64,000 bases of DNA, taken from Annulohypoxylon bovei var. microspora. Taxonomy: Eukaryota > Ascomycota > Sordariomycetes > Xylariales > Hypoxylaceae. Under the pieces are notes generated by a model. The model saw only the letters and a list, made by a program, of their open reading frames with translations, was not told where the DNA came from and did not search any database. Location of the stretch: contig MU405353.1 of NCBI GenBank assembly GCA_022836615.1, positions 33,115-97,114 on the forward strand. Reading direction: 5' to 3'. The position numbers were made by a program, and so were the translations under genes. This document shows, in pieces, positions 1 to 13,314 of this stretch; within the stretch, counting starts at the first letter, position 1, and each line of letters starts with the position of its first letter.

Positions 1-1969
1 GTCCTCGGGAATGTCGTCTTCGGCCCTCCGATTCCGTTCATCCTGCCTATCCGTACGCAATCGACTCGTAAACAAGGTAGGCAAAGGTGGCCGGCTTATC
101 GAGAAACGTCTCGTACGGGAACCCCTCGGCTCACCCATCTCTGGTAACCTCTGATGTTCGGAGTTTTGCGCCCGCCCTTCTGAGGACTGAGCTCTCCGTA
201 GGACGTTCGTCCGGACGTAATCCATGGCTATGGTAGGCGGATACGCGGCTTCTTAAGCGTTGAACCTGATGTTATCGATGTCCAACACTATACATGCTTT
301 TTTCACCAGTCTCGCTTGTTATTCGATGTTCAATGAGTACCACAAACAGGTGTGGTCTACAACAAACGCGGATGGCCAAACTAGGCCGACCTAGCGTGTA
401 TATACGGACGAATCGTGCCAATAGTAAAGACGTGTAGATCGATTGGCGAGGCACGAGTCTTTTTAGAAGTTATGTGCAGTTGGTTTCGAGCGCGAAGACT
501 CTAGACGAATCGATTATTTCCTGGTAACCAAGGGACACTCGGGTACCTGCAGGTTCGATATATAGTGTATGTCTTGGATCATAAACAATAGAAGGACCAG
601 CCAGATTCAATGAAGAGAAAAGAAGGGATTATTGACTCGGAGAATAAACGTAGTCAAATTAAACGCCTATCTTCACGAAGGGGAAATTGGAATCGGAGCT
701 CTCAAAGCCCGTTGCTTTTGATAATAAGTATAAACGAGGGACGATAATATCAGATAAAAACAAGAGAGTTAAGACAATTCCATTAACTGCGAAGGCCGTC
801 AATTGGCTCGCAAATGGAGGGTTAGATCCGAAACGAACAGAGAGACAGCCACAAACGAGAGGAAGAGGGAGAGGGAGAGGGAGAGAATTGCAAAGCACAC
901 ACACGCACACACGAACAGACAGAAGAAGGAAGAAAGTGTACGTCACGGCGCTTGACGAACGATTAGAAAGATGACAGGCTAGACGGGCTGCGGGCTGCGG
1001 ACTAACGAACGCATCCAAAGCTTTGGCGGTCTCATCTGTAAATCCGGAGGATGTAACCCTCTTACTCGACCATCGCTATCGCTAGTGAAGCATGAATAAA
1101 GATGTCAGGCATACAAAACAGCTAGTGGCCTACGATCGTAGCTGAGAAAAGGAGTTGACCAATAAAACCTCTCCTTTTTAAGGACTAGAGAACCTGCCGC
1201 TCAGAGGTCCGTTCTTTTGGCCGTACCGCAGGCGCCGAGGCTGCCTGAGATGAAACTTGGATGCAGGGGTCTCACCAACATCCAGTGTTTCGGAATTCGG
1301 TACGTACCATAATATACCAGGATATTTGAGGTCGTAACCAAAAAAGGGGGCAAGGGGGATTCCTCCTCATATGTAAGCACCATTGAGTCTAAAATAAAAA
1401 TACGATAACAAAACCTGCAAGACTTGTGGTTCGCGGACACATTTAATACGAGATACTAATTCGATACATATATCAATGAAACTATACCTTTAATATATTT
1501 AATATTTCATAATATTTTAACTGTAGAAAAGTAGAACCTAGGTGGTATTATGAAGGTATTTAAGTACCTAGTTATTGTTATGATCTTGTCCATTTTCAAT
1601 GCCATGACTCTATGCTAGACGAATAGGTCCTATATTCGGCTACCTACATCCACCTAGCCATCAGCCTCGGCTCTGGCTGGCTAGGAAGATGTCGTCACAC
1701 TCCCCGAAGATGAGCGCGAGGCTCTTTTGAATCTCCGCAAACATTATCTCGGACGGGGTCCCCCGCAAGTCCTTTGTCGATTTCCACCATCGGTCATCGA
1801 ACGAGCCACAAGCCTAGATCAAACATGTTGATGACGACCTGAAATCAGGGGTCTAGTCATCGGGGTATCTGTGACGCAAGGCTATGATCAAACGTGGCTA
1901 CTTAGTACCGACCATGATGATCTAATCATCTGATCATATTCGCACTCTTCTCCTCGCATTTAAAAGCTA
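1..1969. other. intergenic, no gene seen
   Basis: I see no conserved coding region here. A short GA-rich microsatellite lies at 861-886 and a CA-rich stretch follows at about 896-912. The sequence becomes visibly AT-rich at 1440-1560. The small open frames present have no recognisable composition or motif, and the one at 687-974 mostly translates the GA repeat. Confidence 0.6.
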
Positions 1970-3225
1970 TCAGCGCAGCTCACCAAGTAGCATTCTTCGA
2001 TCAGAAGAAGCAGACAAGACTAATCAAATATTAGCAGAGCACATAAAGGAGCTTAGATCAGAAGCAACTTACTAACAGGCTCCTCGCTAGGAGTGAATTC
2101 GGCACAATTGACTGTTCCCTTGTGACCCGGTAGCTTGTAAAGAAGCTTGCCGGTATCGTTAGACCATATGATCACGGTTCCGTCGCCGGCGCCTACAGCA
2201 ATCTTCTTGCCAGCCCTATCCCAACTGGCTCGTACCAGGTTCTTTTCAATACCCATCTGCGCTCCGTCGAACGTGCGGATGTGTCGCTCGGTGGGCGCGA
2301 ATGGTCTAATGTCCCAGGTCTTCACCGTCGAGTCGTGAGAATACGACAACAACGATTGCGAGTCGGGCGAGACGCGCAAGCTAGTGATCGTATCATTATG
2401 ACCTAGCATAGAATAAACGACCGCCTTCTTTCGCATATCCCAGACCTTGATGTCGTTGTCGATCCCACCCGAGTATATCTCGTTTCCTGCCTCTGCGACC
2501 GCCACGGCAGTAATTGGGAACTCGGTTTCAATAAAATCGGCGGCGTTCTTCGATCGAGGATCCCAGATGCCTATGGTGCCATCATCGCTTCCACTGATCA
2601 GGAATTCTTCGCCTCGTTTGCTTATATCGACAGTGTTAATAATTTCCTCGTGACCGATATATCGTCGTATCCTAGTTCCAGAAGTTAAATCCCAGCTCGC
2701 AAGATGCATGTCGGCCGAGGCGGAGTATAATATTTCGGAGTCGCGAGACCATTGTAGATCTAAAATCGCGCCTCGATGGCCTGTTAGCGCGCCATAGTTT
2801 TCGCATGCGCCTTCAGACTTCCACAGTACTGTTCTCGGTTAGTTGAGTCTAGGAGCAAAGGATAGGACGAAACCTACATATGCTTCGATCCATGGAACCT
2901 GAAGCAATCAATGCCCCCGTAGGATTAAACTTGGCGGAAAAAATCTCTCCAGAGTGACCCGTAAGTTCCATCAACGGCGCTTCTAGGTTACTCGTTCGGA
3001 CAGTCTAGAAAATATTGTCAGTCCTAACCTTGGAAGTCTACAGTATACAACATCAATATCCAATTCAAACAGAACAGAAGTGCAACATACCGATTGCACC
3101 AACGCGCTGGATCCAGAACCTCCATCTCGACGAGACAGCGCGGTGCTGGTCCCGGGCTTCTGTCTCTTTACAACTAACTGGCCCGCGCCTGGGTCATCGG
3201 GCGCAGGTCTTTTTTCGGCAGACAT
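1970..3225 (-). CDS. U5 snRNP 40 kDa WD40 protein (SNRNP40/Spf38-like)
   Basis: A WD40-repeat subunit of the spliceosomal U5 snRNP, expected to act in the nucleus alongside Prp8 during pre-mRNA splicing. Joined on the minus strand, exons 3225-3091, 3004-2878, 2828-2073 and 2019-1970 give 355 residues, close to the 357 of human SNRNP40. Residues 1-45 are a basic, low-complexity leader (VVKRQKPG). About seven WD repeats follow, with recurrent GH and WD dipeptides, such as ELTGHSGEIFSAKFNPTGA, ASWDLTSG and VKVWD-like strands. The C-terminus ILSASSDRRMLLGELR matches the family end and is reached only by splicing out 2020-2072. The start is the only Met in exon 1 that precedes the basic leader. 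It diverges from bet3 across about 520 bp. Family identity is from recognised repeat order and termini. The choice of SNRNP40 over other WD40 families is strong but unaligned. Confidence 0.9.
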
Positions 3226-3507
3226 GGTTGATTTTCTTGCTTTGCTTATTGCGGAGGATAATTGGAGCTATGTTCTATGATAAAAGCTGCGAATATGGAG
3301 TTTCTGTAGGAGTTTGTTGTATGTACTATATCAAAATTGATGTATATGGACTTCAATAATATTGATTTGAAGCTCTAACGTTTTTTAGCTAAAGCAGGTA
3401 AAGCTAGAGAGATGTATCTTTCAACGGAAAAGTATTTTTCCGGGTCGTTTAGGTAAGAGATATCGGTATCTTTGGCACGCTACCACCGACAATTACCCCA
3501 CCATGCG

Positions 3508-3550
<43 letters not shown>

Positions 3551-3746
3551 TCACCTGTTACACTCCGTTCGTTCACCGTTTTACAATACCTAATACTTAA
3601 TGCCACCAGATCCACATTCATATGAAAGACAATAAAAACACATACCCAACATATGATTCTCTTTCGACAAATTTCGTCAAGCTCGCATAAGAAAGAAAAA
3701 AAGATCAATGAACTGAATGAACTTAGTCTGAGCTCGTTAGTCGAGC
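3226..3746. promoter_or_regulatory. divergent promoter region between the U5 WD40 gene and bet3
   Basis: This 521-bp intergenic stretch should hold both promoters. It contains an AATC tetranucleotide microsatellite (about ten units) at 3507-3549, and no other coding signal. Confidence 0.6.
3507..3549. repeat. (AATC)n microsatellite
   Basis: About ten perfect AATC/ATCA units sit roughly 200 bp upstream of the bet3 start. A related short TTGA/TGAT run appears at about 43229-43245 near mcm2. Confidence 0.95.
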
Positions 3747-4504
3747 ATGTCAGCAAATAAAGCTGCCCGGGTGGGCGAAGAGTAAGTGGGCATCTATTCA
3801 GCCTCGTCAGGTTCCCTGCTAATATGCCATAGGATTTGGAAGTAAGTTGATGAGTCGTTCACGGTATCAGGCTTCTCTAACAACTCATTATTAGGGGTCG
3901 TATCGATAAGGTCAACGCTGAACTTGTGACCCTGACTTATGGCACAATAGTCGCTCAGCTTTGTAAGGACTTCGAAGGTGATTATGTCGAAGTCAACAAG
4001 CAGCTCGACAGAATGGGTTATAATATTGGCCTACGATTAATCGAGGATTACCTGGCCAAGTCTAATACTATGAGACGGTGCTCGAATTTTCGAGAGACGG
4101 CCGACATGATTGCGAAGGTAGCTCTCAAACCAAAGAACCTCCCCCTATTTCACTTACCTACTCAAACTGACAACTGCATCCATTTGGAATAGGTCGGTTT
4201 TAAGATATTTCTCAACATCACGCCAACTGTGACGAATTGGACAAGTGACAGCAAACAGTTCTCGCTAGTCTTTGAGGAGAATCCCTTAGCCGACTTCGTC
4301 GAGCTTCCCGATGATGGTAGGGCTCAGGACGAGTTATGGTATTCGAACATATTCTGTGGTATTCTGAGAGGAGCGCTCGAGATGGTACAGATGCAAGTGG
4401 AGGCACATTTCATCAGTGATGTATTGCGAGGGAACGACACAACCGAGATGAGAATATCTCTTATCAGATACATCGATGATGAGCTACCGCCCGAGGACGA
4501 CTAG
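3747..4504 (+). CDS. bet3: TRAPP complex subunit Bet3 (TRAPPC3)
   Basis: A core subunit of the TRAPP tethering complexes (Rab GEF for Ypt1/Rab1) acting in ER-to-Golgi traffic. Exons are 3747-3781, 3833-3841, 3895-4117 and 4193-4504, giving 192 residues, the usual Bet3 size. Diagnostic segments are ELVTLTYGTIVAQLCKD, MGYNIGLRLIEDYLAKS, RCSNFRETADMIAKVGFKIF, NPLADFVELPDDGRAQDELWYSN and ILRGALEMVQMQVEA. Cys77 in RCSNF corresponds to the palmitoyl-binding cysteine known in Bet3. Exon 2 is only 9 nt and encodes the conserved EIWK region; without it the frame and the family N-terminus are both lost. The annotated Met (MSANKAARVGEE) is the only in-frame start upstream of that block. Confidence 0.95.
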
Positions 4505-7500
4505 GTAGTTTATGGCGAGGAAGTGTATGGCAAACTTATTGCATACCTACGTACCTACGCAAACAAATTCTGGCAAGACAATCTAGTTGTCTTTGTCCTA
4601 TGTTTTCGACTAATATTGGTCGATAATAATACCATCTAGTTAGCTAGAGAGAGAAAAGTCTAGCGGCGTGACATGTCATGAGTCTTAGATTATCCTAGCA
4701 GTACGGCCTATCATGTTTTATACTATAGGTATATTATGCAGTTCGGTATGCAAGTTCATTACCCCCGTGGCTGGCTATTTCGTGTGTGCCTGGAAGAATT
4801 TTCCGCCGGAAAAAGTATTCCCGAAGCTACTTAACTCTCTTTCCCTTCCTTCCTCATACTTTATTGTGATGGATTACTTAGACTCACATAATTCCTAAAG
4901 TAGCGTTCAACTTAGGATAAGTTAGGGGGGTCTATGCTTAAGTAAGTACTTATATCATAGACATATGACGAATGAAGAACCCTCCGAGACTCGATCGGAA
5001 ACCATACCGAAAATATACTCACCCCGGGTTCGGGGACGGGAAGAATGGCAGAACGGCAAACGACTAAAAACAGCATAGGTTCCCATTGTTTCGACCGAAC
5101 AAGCGGGAATGCGGGATCCAAATTCCTCACTTATTTTTATGTCGGGCGGTCCACTTGATTCCCGAGACTGTCGAAAATCATGGGAGCTGGAGGGCCAAGA
5201 ACCAAGGATCAGGGCCACGTTTCTACTGATTCAAGCCCCGCCGAGCCCGCCAAACAGAGATGAACCCCCTCGTGCCCCATCTGTCTTGCATGTTGATCTT
5301 CCGGCACTTTGCAGACGGGCTTACATCAACGTCGACTAGGCGATCCTTGTAACCCACAACCCACAGGGCATCCAACATAAACTTACTATAATTATGACTT
5401 GGCATTATGATTATGATAGATCAGACAAAGCATCTTGTTTTGACTTGCCAGCATCGTCATCTTGAGGATTAGTATTTATCTTATAACTTTACCTATATCC
5501 ACATTTACAATTGCGTATTGTCCGTTGTGTGTATAAATTGGGCAGCCATCTAGTACACTAGAAGCATTATCGGAGGGTTTCTGTACCTCTTCTTCTCTCT
5601 CATGCATTTAGCACTTGCACGGAGTGTAACTGTACCTGCGTCCTTAAGTACGCCGGTTTATTATTAGCGTTCCATATTGATGGGAAACGTACTGTGCATG
5701 AATGTAGGCGTCAGAATATCTCGATATTAATATATATTTAACTTCAATTGTAGGTTGAATCCAGCATGCTATGATGCTAGATAAATGTCACCAATCGTTA
5801 ATAATATTCCGTCCCAAGCCGGCTAGAGGACTTTACAATTCTTTTCTATTTGAATTTGGAATTGATTAAACCTAAGAGACGCCACAAGACACTTGATCTA
5901 GGTAAGTGTTATATGCTTTCTTATTATCTTCAATAGTTGAGGTTAGGATGATACGTTATAAAGTCGTATATCCGTAGGCGAATTTCCTTCCATTCGCCTT
6001 AGACTGCCTAACTAAATAAAGGCTTCGGTTATGTTTGATTTGTGTCGTATATCTATATTCGTACTCGACTTGATACCGAAATGCTTATGGATCATACTAC
6101 ACGTCGTTTGAATACAACCTTTCCACGAAGCCTCAGCTTTGCCTTGACAAGGCAAACGTGGCGAGGGCCTACCGAATGAGAAGAAAAAGAAAGGGAAAGA
6201 AAGTGAAGTATAGCCGACGGATGCTACGAGAAGGCCTCTCGCTAGTAAGTGATAACTATCCAGCCCCCAAACGTGACGAATCAATGTTAGCCACCCCCGA
6301 ATCCATCTCGTTACCACATACTACTTGAACTATTGGTAGCTATACCGTATATAATATGCATATGTGTATGTTGGGAAAATTAGACATATCTTAGTGAGTA
6401 GGTAAGGTTCGCGATCTCACTTCTCGTCTTACTATGTGACGAAGTTGTTTCGTTTTTCTATATGATAACCACACTAGAGTATCTAACCAGAAGGCATTTA
6501 ACTACTATTTTGTCTTTCGTTGGGATTGGACCGCCTCAACATGAAGTAGTCATCAAAGGAGGAAGAGGAGACAATCGTGATAATGCCATCCGTTATACAT
6601 GCCTAGGCACAATTACCTACCTGATACCTTACTGTACTCCGTCTCAGTCATTAGTGATCCCGGGACCGACGGGGGAAGAATACTCCCGGGCTCACGTCGT
6701 CCTATATTTCCAACATTGCTTCATTTCGTTCATTACGCACTCATTGTATAGTAACAAGGCAACTGATGGGTGGCTGGATAGACCGGATATGACCAAATCA
6801 AACATATTGGTATCTGGGGTTTGAAATATCAAATCATCATCTACATAGTACATATGTAGCAAGGTATATGATATTTTGATCTGTCATCGGCGAGTGCGAA
6901 GTCGATCATAACCCTTGTCCTCGTGCTTATCTGTGAATATACATATGTACCTACCTAGTACCTACCTAGCACCTAGCTATGTACCTTATATAGGTATTCT
7001 ACGTGTAAAAACCGTCTCTCTGCCTCAGCCCACCGGCATGATATTTTAACATATGTATGCTGCTACATACGTCACTAAGAAGGACTTCGACATTCGCTAA
7101 GTAGATTATCAGCACTAGAGTATACATCTTCATTATTCGTAAATTTGGAAGTCCTAAATCAGCATCTAGTCAAAATTAGAAATAGTTAATTGTCATTTAG
7201 TGGTAATAATATGTTAGGTATATCGGATTTAAGTGGAAAAGAGTGTATGTACATTCATACATGGAAGACGTGTACATCAGGGTCGGTGCTGTTAGAGTTT
7301 TGAAATTGACATGAGAGGTGCCAAGACAAAAATGTGGAGAGGCATTCTCAGATATACGCTGAGAGGTACTTAGAGGGTTTGCTGGTACGTCATATAAAAG
7401 TCGTGTAGCCACGTTCTCAGATATGCGCCTAAATCGGACCTCTGACCCATAGGATTTTCCCACCGCGACTGCTCCAACCCATACTTCTTGATCCCCCCCA

Positions 7501-9327
7501 GTCTGTCCCCCGTTTTTGCAAGCTTCTTCAACTGTTCTTCCATACATACACGCACCTGGACACTTACCACACTTACAACCTACACCTTTAGGGCTACCTA
7601 CACTTACATTAGGTACCCTCAATCCCCCAAAGACCCCCAAAATCCACAAGAGCCAGCACCCAAAGCACGGGGTCTTAACTGGAATTGAATCAATCCATCT
7701 CCACGCACCATCACTTTAACTCATCCTAACCCAGAAACCCATCCTAACCACATACCACATACTGGTACCTACACCATCAACCCGCCACTATTCTTGCAAG
7801 TCTCGGTTCAGATCCGTAGAATTATATTCTTCACTTTCTTCTCACTTTCTCCATCTGCCACCATACCAGCGACATTCGGCAGCCATCCCGTGTTCCTTTT
7901 CCCTCTTTTCCATTCCCCCATTTCTTGCGTGCCTATGCATATCTGGATACTGCCTGATCTTTTGAATGTCTGCAAGGTCGCATCCACCGTGCGCGATTTC
8001 GATTTCGCCTAACAATTGGCTTCTGACTAGAGTCGTTGGAGAAGGAAGACGGGCGCTGCTTACACACGAGAAGCGCCGTGATCTCGCGTTGAGAAAATAA
8101 AACCAGCAAAACCAGCAGACCGTCGACGAGTCGAGATAATAGAAGAACGCGATATAGGTAGAATAATTGCACTGGAATAGTGCTGCGCGTCGGCGACCAA
8201 GGCTATTCTGCCCCCATCGCCAGACACAGTGCACTCTTATTAATTCCGCTCTGCATACAACTGGAGCCCTGCGCTGGAGGAGTACTTCCAAGTTGACGCT
8301 ACCAATCTACCATCTACCTACCTAAAACTTGCGGTACCTTTACCTTACCTAACCCAACCTACCTATCTATTCATTAGAGGTATATTGAGCAATACCTGGA
8401 CCAATTCTTACAAATCTTAATTCATACGGTCATCTCCCTCTACTTCTATTACTTTAACTTGCCTATGTTCGAAGCGAGATCGAAATCTATTTCGATTTTC
8501 CGAAGAACGGGCAGAATAAGTCATTAGAAGAGGGGTTTATTGTTCGAGAAGCGAGAGGACCAAGGAAAAAAAAGCGAGGCCATCCAACCTTGGAACTGTC
8601 ATCCCACGGTCGCCTCGTCTTATTCGCTGTAACTAGCACCAGCCTCCATTAACTGCCACCATTATCAAGCACCTACCACCGCCACGACCAGACCACGCCC
8701 ATTCCACCCGACCCAAATCGACTGACTACCACCCTTCACTCATCTTCGCCATCGCCGCCGTAGTAAAATTCCGAGCACACACCACCTTCATTTTTTTTTT
8801 CTCATCTCGTCGATTTTTCCCGCTTGCTGACTTAACACGTCACTCGCGCAATTCTATATCAATATCTTATTTTTTCGACCTCGTTTGACACATTTTCTGG
8901 TCGTTGTATATCCAAGGAACTACTTTCCGCACTCGCGTACTTGGTCGCATCCTCTTTCACTCCTTTTGCATAGTCGGAGGATTCACACTCTTGCCTAATC
9001 AATATTCCTCCCTACCAAAATAGGCGGGTTCTACGAAAAAAGGATCGCTCTTCCCGATACACACCATCCGACTATATCGTGCCGGATCATTCAATCGATT
9101 ATTACACGCACGCGCATCTCGCTACTATCAGGTCCGAGGGTTCTTCTCGTCAGGCAGCTTTCTCCGTCGCTTACCCAGGAGAAGCGCCCGAGATAGTTGG
9201 CTGACTAGCACCGACGAACCTTCAAGCCCGTCGCGCCGATACGCATGCGCTTTTATCCGAGAGAAATTTATCGCCGCGATTGAACAACTCTGATTTCGAC
9301 GGACATCGTCTGTCCTACTATCTCACA
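4505..9327. other. long gene-free region upstream of somA
   Basis: Nearly 4.8 kb without a gene I can support. Open frames such as 6462-6824 lack any recognised motif. The sequence carries many copies of short CCTA/TACC words (for example about 6947-6985 and 8305-8365) and becomes pyrimidine-rich and stop-dense from about 7500 to 9270. A long promoter plus long 5' leader of somA would explain it, since fungal developmental regulators often have these, but that is inference. A lineage-specific non-coding RNA cannot be excluded. Confidence 0.5.
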
Positions 9328-11960
9328 ATGAATCACGTAAATATGGCTAATATGCCTGTGGCCGGCGGCCCCGTCGGCGGACCAACACCCATGATGAACA
9401 ACACCCTGGCCGCGCAACAAGTCCAAAGTCAAGGGAATAACCGGACAGTTCTAAATACATACATATACGACTACTTTCTCCGGGAAGGCATGTACGATTG
9501 CGCGCGCGCGATGCTCAAGAGCGAGCAGACTCTCAATGTCATTAAGGACAGCCCTGGCCGCCGCCGTGACGAGAACGGCAGCGGACTAGGTAACGGTGTC
9601 GGCGACGATCCCATGGACACTGATAGTAAAGATGACATAGACGCGAAACGACCTCCTGATTTGCCTCCGCCCAACGTCCCGCAAGGTGCTGATAACTGTT
9701 TCCTCTACGAATGGTTCTGCTTATTTTGGGACATGCTGATGGCTCAGCGCAATAAGCCTGGTATAAGTCCACAAGTCAGTTCATACGTTAGCCATACACA
9801 GGTAGGTGTCCCGTAAAATGATTCCGGTATGAGGGTAAAACTAACAACGCTAGCAACAAAACCGACACAGACAAAATGAACAGCAGGCGATACTACGGGG
9901 AATGCGACAAGACCTATATGGGCAAAACCGCATGATGGGGATGCCAAATGGGATAGTCAACGCGAAGCAACCAACTTTGGCGAGGACCGCCATGGCTAAT
10001 AATCAGAACAAGTACGCCCTCTTAGATGTTTTACCAAGTATATTGCTACTCTGTCGCTAACTGTATCGCGTAACAGCCCGCAAGCTCTACACATGATGCA
10101 ACAACAACACCAACAGGCAAAACAGAACCAGATGCAGCGCGACGGGTCGAATATGGACGGCAACCAAAATCGTCCAGGCTCTCCTAGTTCGGCCGAGAAC
10201 GCACCGTCACCGAGCAAGAGACCGCGTCTAGATGGAGCAGGACCATTCAATCCCCAGCAGGGAGGCATGATGCCTAATGGACAACGACCACAGCAAGGAA
10301 TGCCAGGGCAACAAGTAGGCAACGGACCCAGAAGTGCTGCCATTGCTCAGCATATGCTTTCAACAAATGGCATCGACCCAGCTAATCTCTCCCCTCAGCA
10401 GTTCCAGAATTTCCAAACCCAACCTCCGCAAACCCAGGCCAAGTCGATCCAGACCTATGCGCAAAATCTACAACAACACCACGGCCAACAGATGCCCAAT
10501 AAACAGATGCCTAATCCCGCTGGTCCTCAGGGACAAGGTTCGCCCATGTTGCAGCAAGGTCCTGACGGTACTGCACAGATCAACGCGTTCTATAATGCCG
10601 GCGAGATGGGTGGGCCCAACGCGATGAGGCCTGGTGGCCCTAACGGTGCTCAAGGAGCTGGCGGTAGCAATCACGCTTTGCAAGACTACCAGATGCAGCT
10701 GATGCTATTGGAACAGCAGAATAAGAAGCGGCTTATGATGGCCAGACAGGAGCAAGATGGCATGAGTGGCATGCCTCGTGGAGACGGAAGCGGTCCCGGC
10801 GGGCCTGGTCCGAATGGTCAACCCTTCCAGGACACCTCGCCTCAGGGTGGGCGGACAGGAGCTTCCCCTAATCCTGCCGAGCAGCAGATGAAGGGCCGCA
10901 CTCCCCAGATGAACCCTACCGGCATTCCGTCACCGATGGCGGAGGGCGCGCAATCTAGGGGTTCACCCAACCCGATGGGCTTCATGCCTAACGGTATGGA
11001 TCCGAGCATGCAGCCTCATTTCTTCAAGGGAATCAATGGGATGGACTCGAATATGGTTGCCGCCGCACAGATGAATGGGGGCATGCGACCCCCGAGCTCT
11101 CACCCGAATCCACCTTTCAATGGCCAAATGAATCCTCAGCTAATGAGGCAACAACAACAACAAGGTGCCCAAGGCGGTCCACAAATGCAATGGCAAGGGC
11201 CGAACGGGAACACGATGGGACCTCAAGGACCTCCGGGTCAGGTACAGGGAACACCGCAACAGAGAGCGATGCCGCCGCCGTCTGCCCCGGCAAACAATGC
11301 CGCCGCTGGTTGCCCTAACACTCAATCACCGCAGCAGAATACCGCAGCTCCACCAACTCCCCAGCAGTCCAATAAGACCGTTAATAAGAAGAAGGATACT
11401 AAGACTGCGAAGGCCAAGGTATGTATTCGTCATGAAGAGTACTAATATTAGCAAGCTAACATCTATATAGGCCACTGCCCAGAAGAAGGCAAACCAGACC
11501 ACAGGTGCAACCCCGGCGTCGGAAGCCGCCCAAGAGCCGGAGCCTGCTACGCCTGTCACTCCCGTCAATACCGCCAATTTCAACAAGAATGGCCAGAATG
11601 TGGGTGTTGCGCAGCCCGCAGCTAACGCTGCCGCGTCTGCTCCTCCACCTGCTCCGGCACCGGTTGCGGCGCCACAATCTCACCCCGACGCATCACAAAT
11701 GAACTCATTCGGCATGGACAACGGCAATGGAATGGTAAGTCGTCTTTTCGGGGTTTTTGCTTTTCGAAGGGGAATCTGTACTAATCTCCGAACAGGACTT
11801 CAGTTCTATGACCTTCGCGGATCCTATGCAGACAGGCGATGTGCTTCAGGACTTCGATTTTGATTCGTTCCTGCACGACAACGAGGCAGATCCCGGATCT
11901 TTCGACTTCAATACGGCGGCGTTCGGAATGGAAGGAGCCGGCGAAATCGGGGCGGAGTAG
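9328..11960 (+). CDS. somA: SomA/Som1 (Flo8-like) LisH transcriptional regulator
   Basis: A transcriptional regulator downstream of cAMP-PKA that controls adhesion, development and (in pathogens) virulence; orthologue of Aspergillus SomA, Magnaporthe Som1 and yeast Flo8. Exons 9328-9801, 9854-10011, 10077-11418, 11471-11734 and 11796-11960 give 800 residues. Residues about 38-68 form the LisH dimerisation helix pair (TVLNTYIYDYFLREGMYDCA). With LYEWFCLFWDML near 125-137 it makes the LUFS-type module. The rest is Q/N/P/G/M-rich and disordered, with a basic SKRPRLDG nuclear-signal-like stretch. An acidic-aromatic end (DFDFDSFLHDNEADPGSFDFN) could be an activation domain. I start at the ATG of MNHVNMANM; the open frame extends upstream only through a TTG. 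A very long upstream region precedes it. Confidence 0.92.
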
Positions 11961-13194
11961 GGTTTCCCCCACGATTCGCTCCATCCAGAGTGATACCAAT
12001 CTTTTTGCATCATCTCCGTATTCGGGTTACCTGGGGCATGTTATGGCGTTTACCGGCTGTTTTTTTTTAAGCTCGCATCTGGACTGGAAATTGGTCTCTG
12101 ACGGTTGTCACGATTCAGCAGACCAGACACGAAACACGAATACTCTTAAAAGCCTGTTGAATTTATCCTCTTAGACTAACCTCATACCTCGTCCTGTTCT
12201 TTAGCCGTTTCATATCACTCATATCACATATCCCTACCTCGACTTATCGGATGCCTCGTCTCTAGTACTCACCGGGGTTTTTTTGCTATCGGTGCAAAGG
12301 TTGATCCTGTTGTATTTTTCTATCTTTCTTTTTTTTTTGGATGGCACGCACTACTCTCAGTTACTGGGCTCGCTTGGTTTGTTGTGCTTAACATTGGTTG
12401 ATATTGGTGAATCGACATGGTAATTCAATCCCCATACGTCTCGGATTGAATTAATCTGCAATGGAGATGCAAAGGTTTTTTATATTGGCTAGCGACTTGA
12501 GGTTGAGGCAAAATGCCTTTAATAGGGTACACATTTTGAGTCGTCTGACGAGGTCCATCATTCTCTTGGCAGCACTTTCGGCGTTACCTCTTTGATGGTC
12601 CCCTCCCCCTTTTCTAAATTATTCAACGAAGGCCCACTCGAGTTCTCGGACGATGAGCAGGACGGGGCACATAGGTGATTGATCGATCGACCTGCTTAGA
12701 GGCTTTTTCTCGTCATGGCAAAAACATTTGAGCTGCGTGGTGATTTCCGGAACCGAAAAATGGTGTGGCGTGTGGGTGGCGAAAGTCCGGGAATCTGTCT
12801 ATTTTCTTTTTTCCCCCCATCAACAGAGAGTCGAGAGAGAGAGAGAGAGGAGGCAGGATTGGGTGTAGCGAGGTTATCGTGTCATCTCTTGTGTATTCAA
12901 TAGAGCAGAAAGTGCTATTGTTCACGCGCGTATTTATCCATCTCCTTGAAGGCATTCGCTTTTTGCTCGCGAGTTTGTTTACACAGAATATGCAATGTCC
13001 TAACGTGGCATGTTTTTTTTTACGATGTTCAATAATGGTGGTATAATGCTAGGTGTCACGGAGATGAGATGAGAGTTGTAGTATATATCTTATTGTTGGG
13101 AGCCGGCTTCTATCTGCTAAAATAGGAGTAGGAGTAGGAGTAGGAGTACTTGTAGGTAAAGGATAGCCCTTAAATAAATACCTAGTTATGGACG
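11961..13194. other. intergenic between somA and the acidic protein gene
   Basis: Probably the somA 3' UTR plus spacer. It holds several T-runs, a GA run near 12830-12850 and four TAGGAG units at 13123-13146. No coding signal is seen. Confidence 0.6.
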
Positions 13195-13282
13195 CTACCC
13201 GTCTATTATAGACTCGCCTAGTGACTTGCCCAGCTGTGCCAGCGTCTTTTCGTATACTTTCCCTACGTTTAATTGGAATTCT

Positions 13283-13314
<32 letters not shown>

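Noticed and set aside
687..974. Open frame with Arg-Gly repeats.
   Set aside because: It translates a GA microsatellite, and the antisense frame is equally open.
6462..6824. A 120-codon open frame in the somA upstream region.
   Set aside because: No motif, no splice continuation and composition like neighbouring non-coding DNA.
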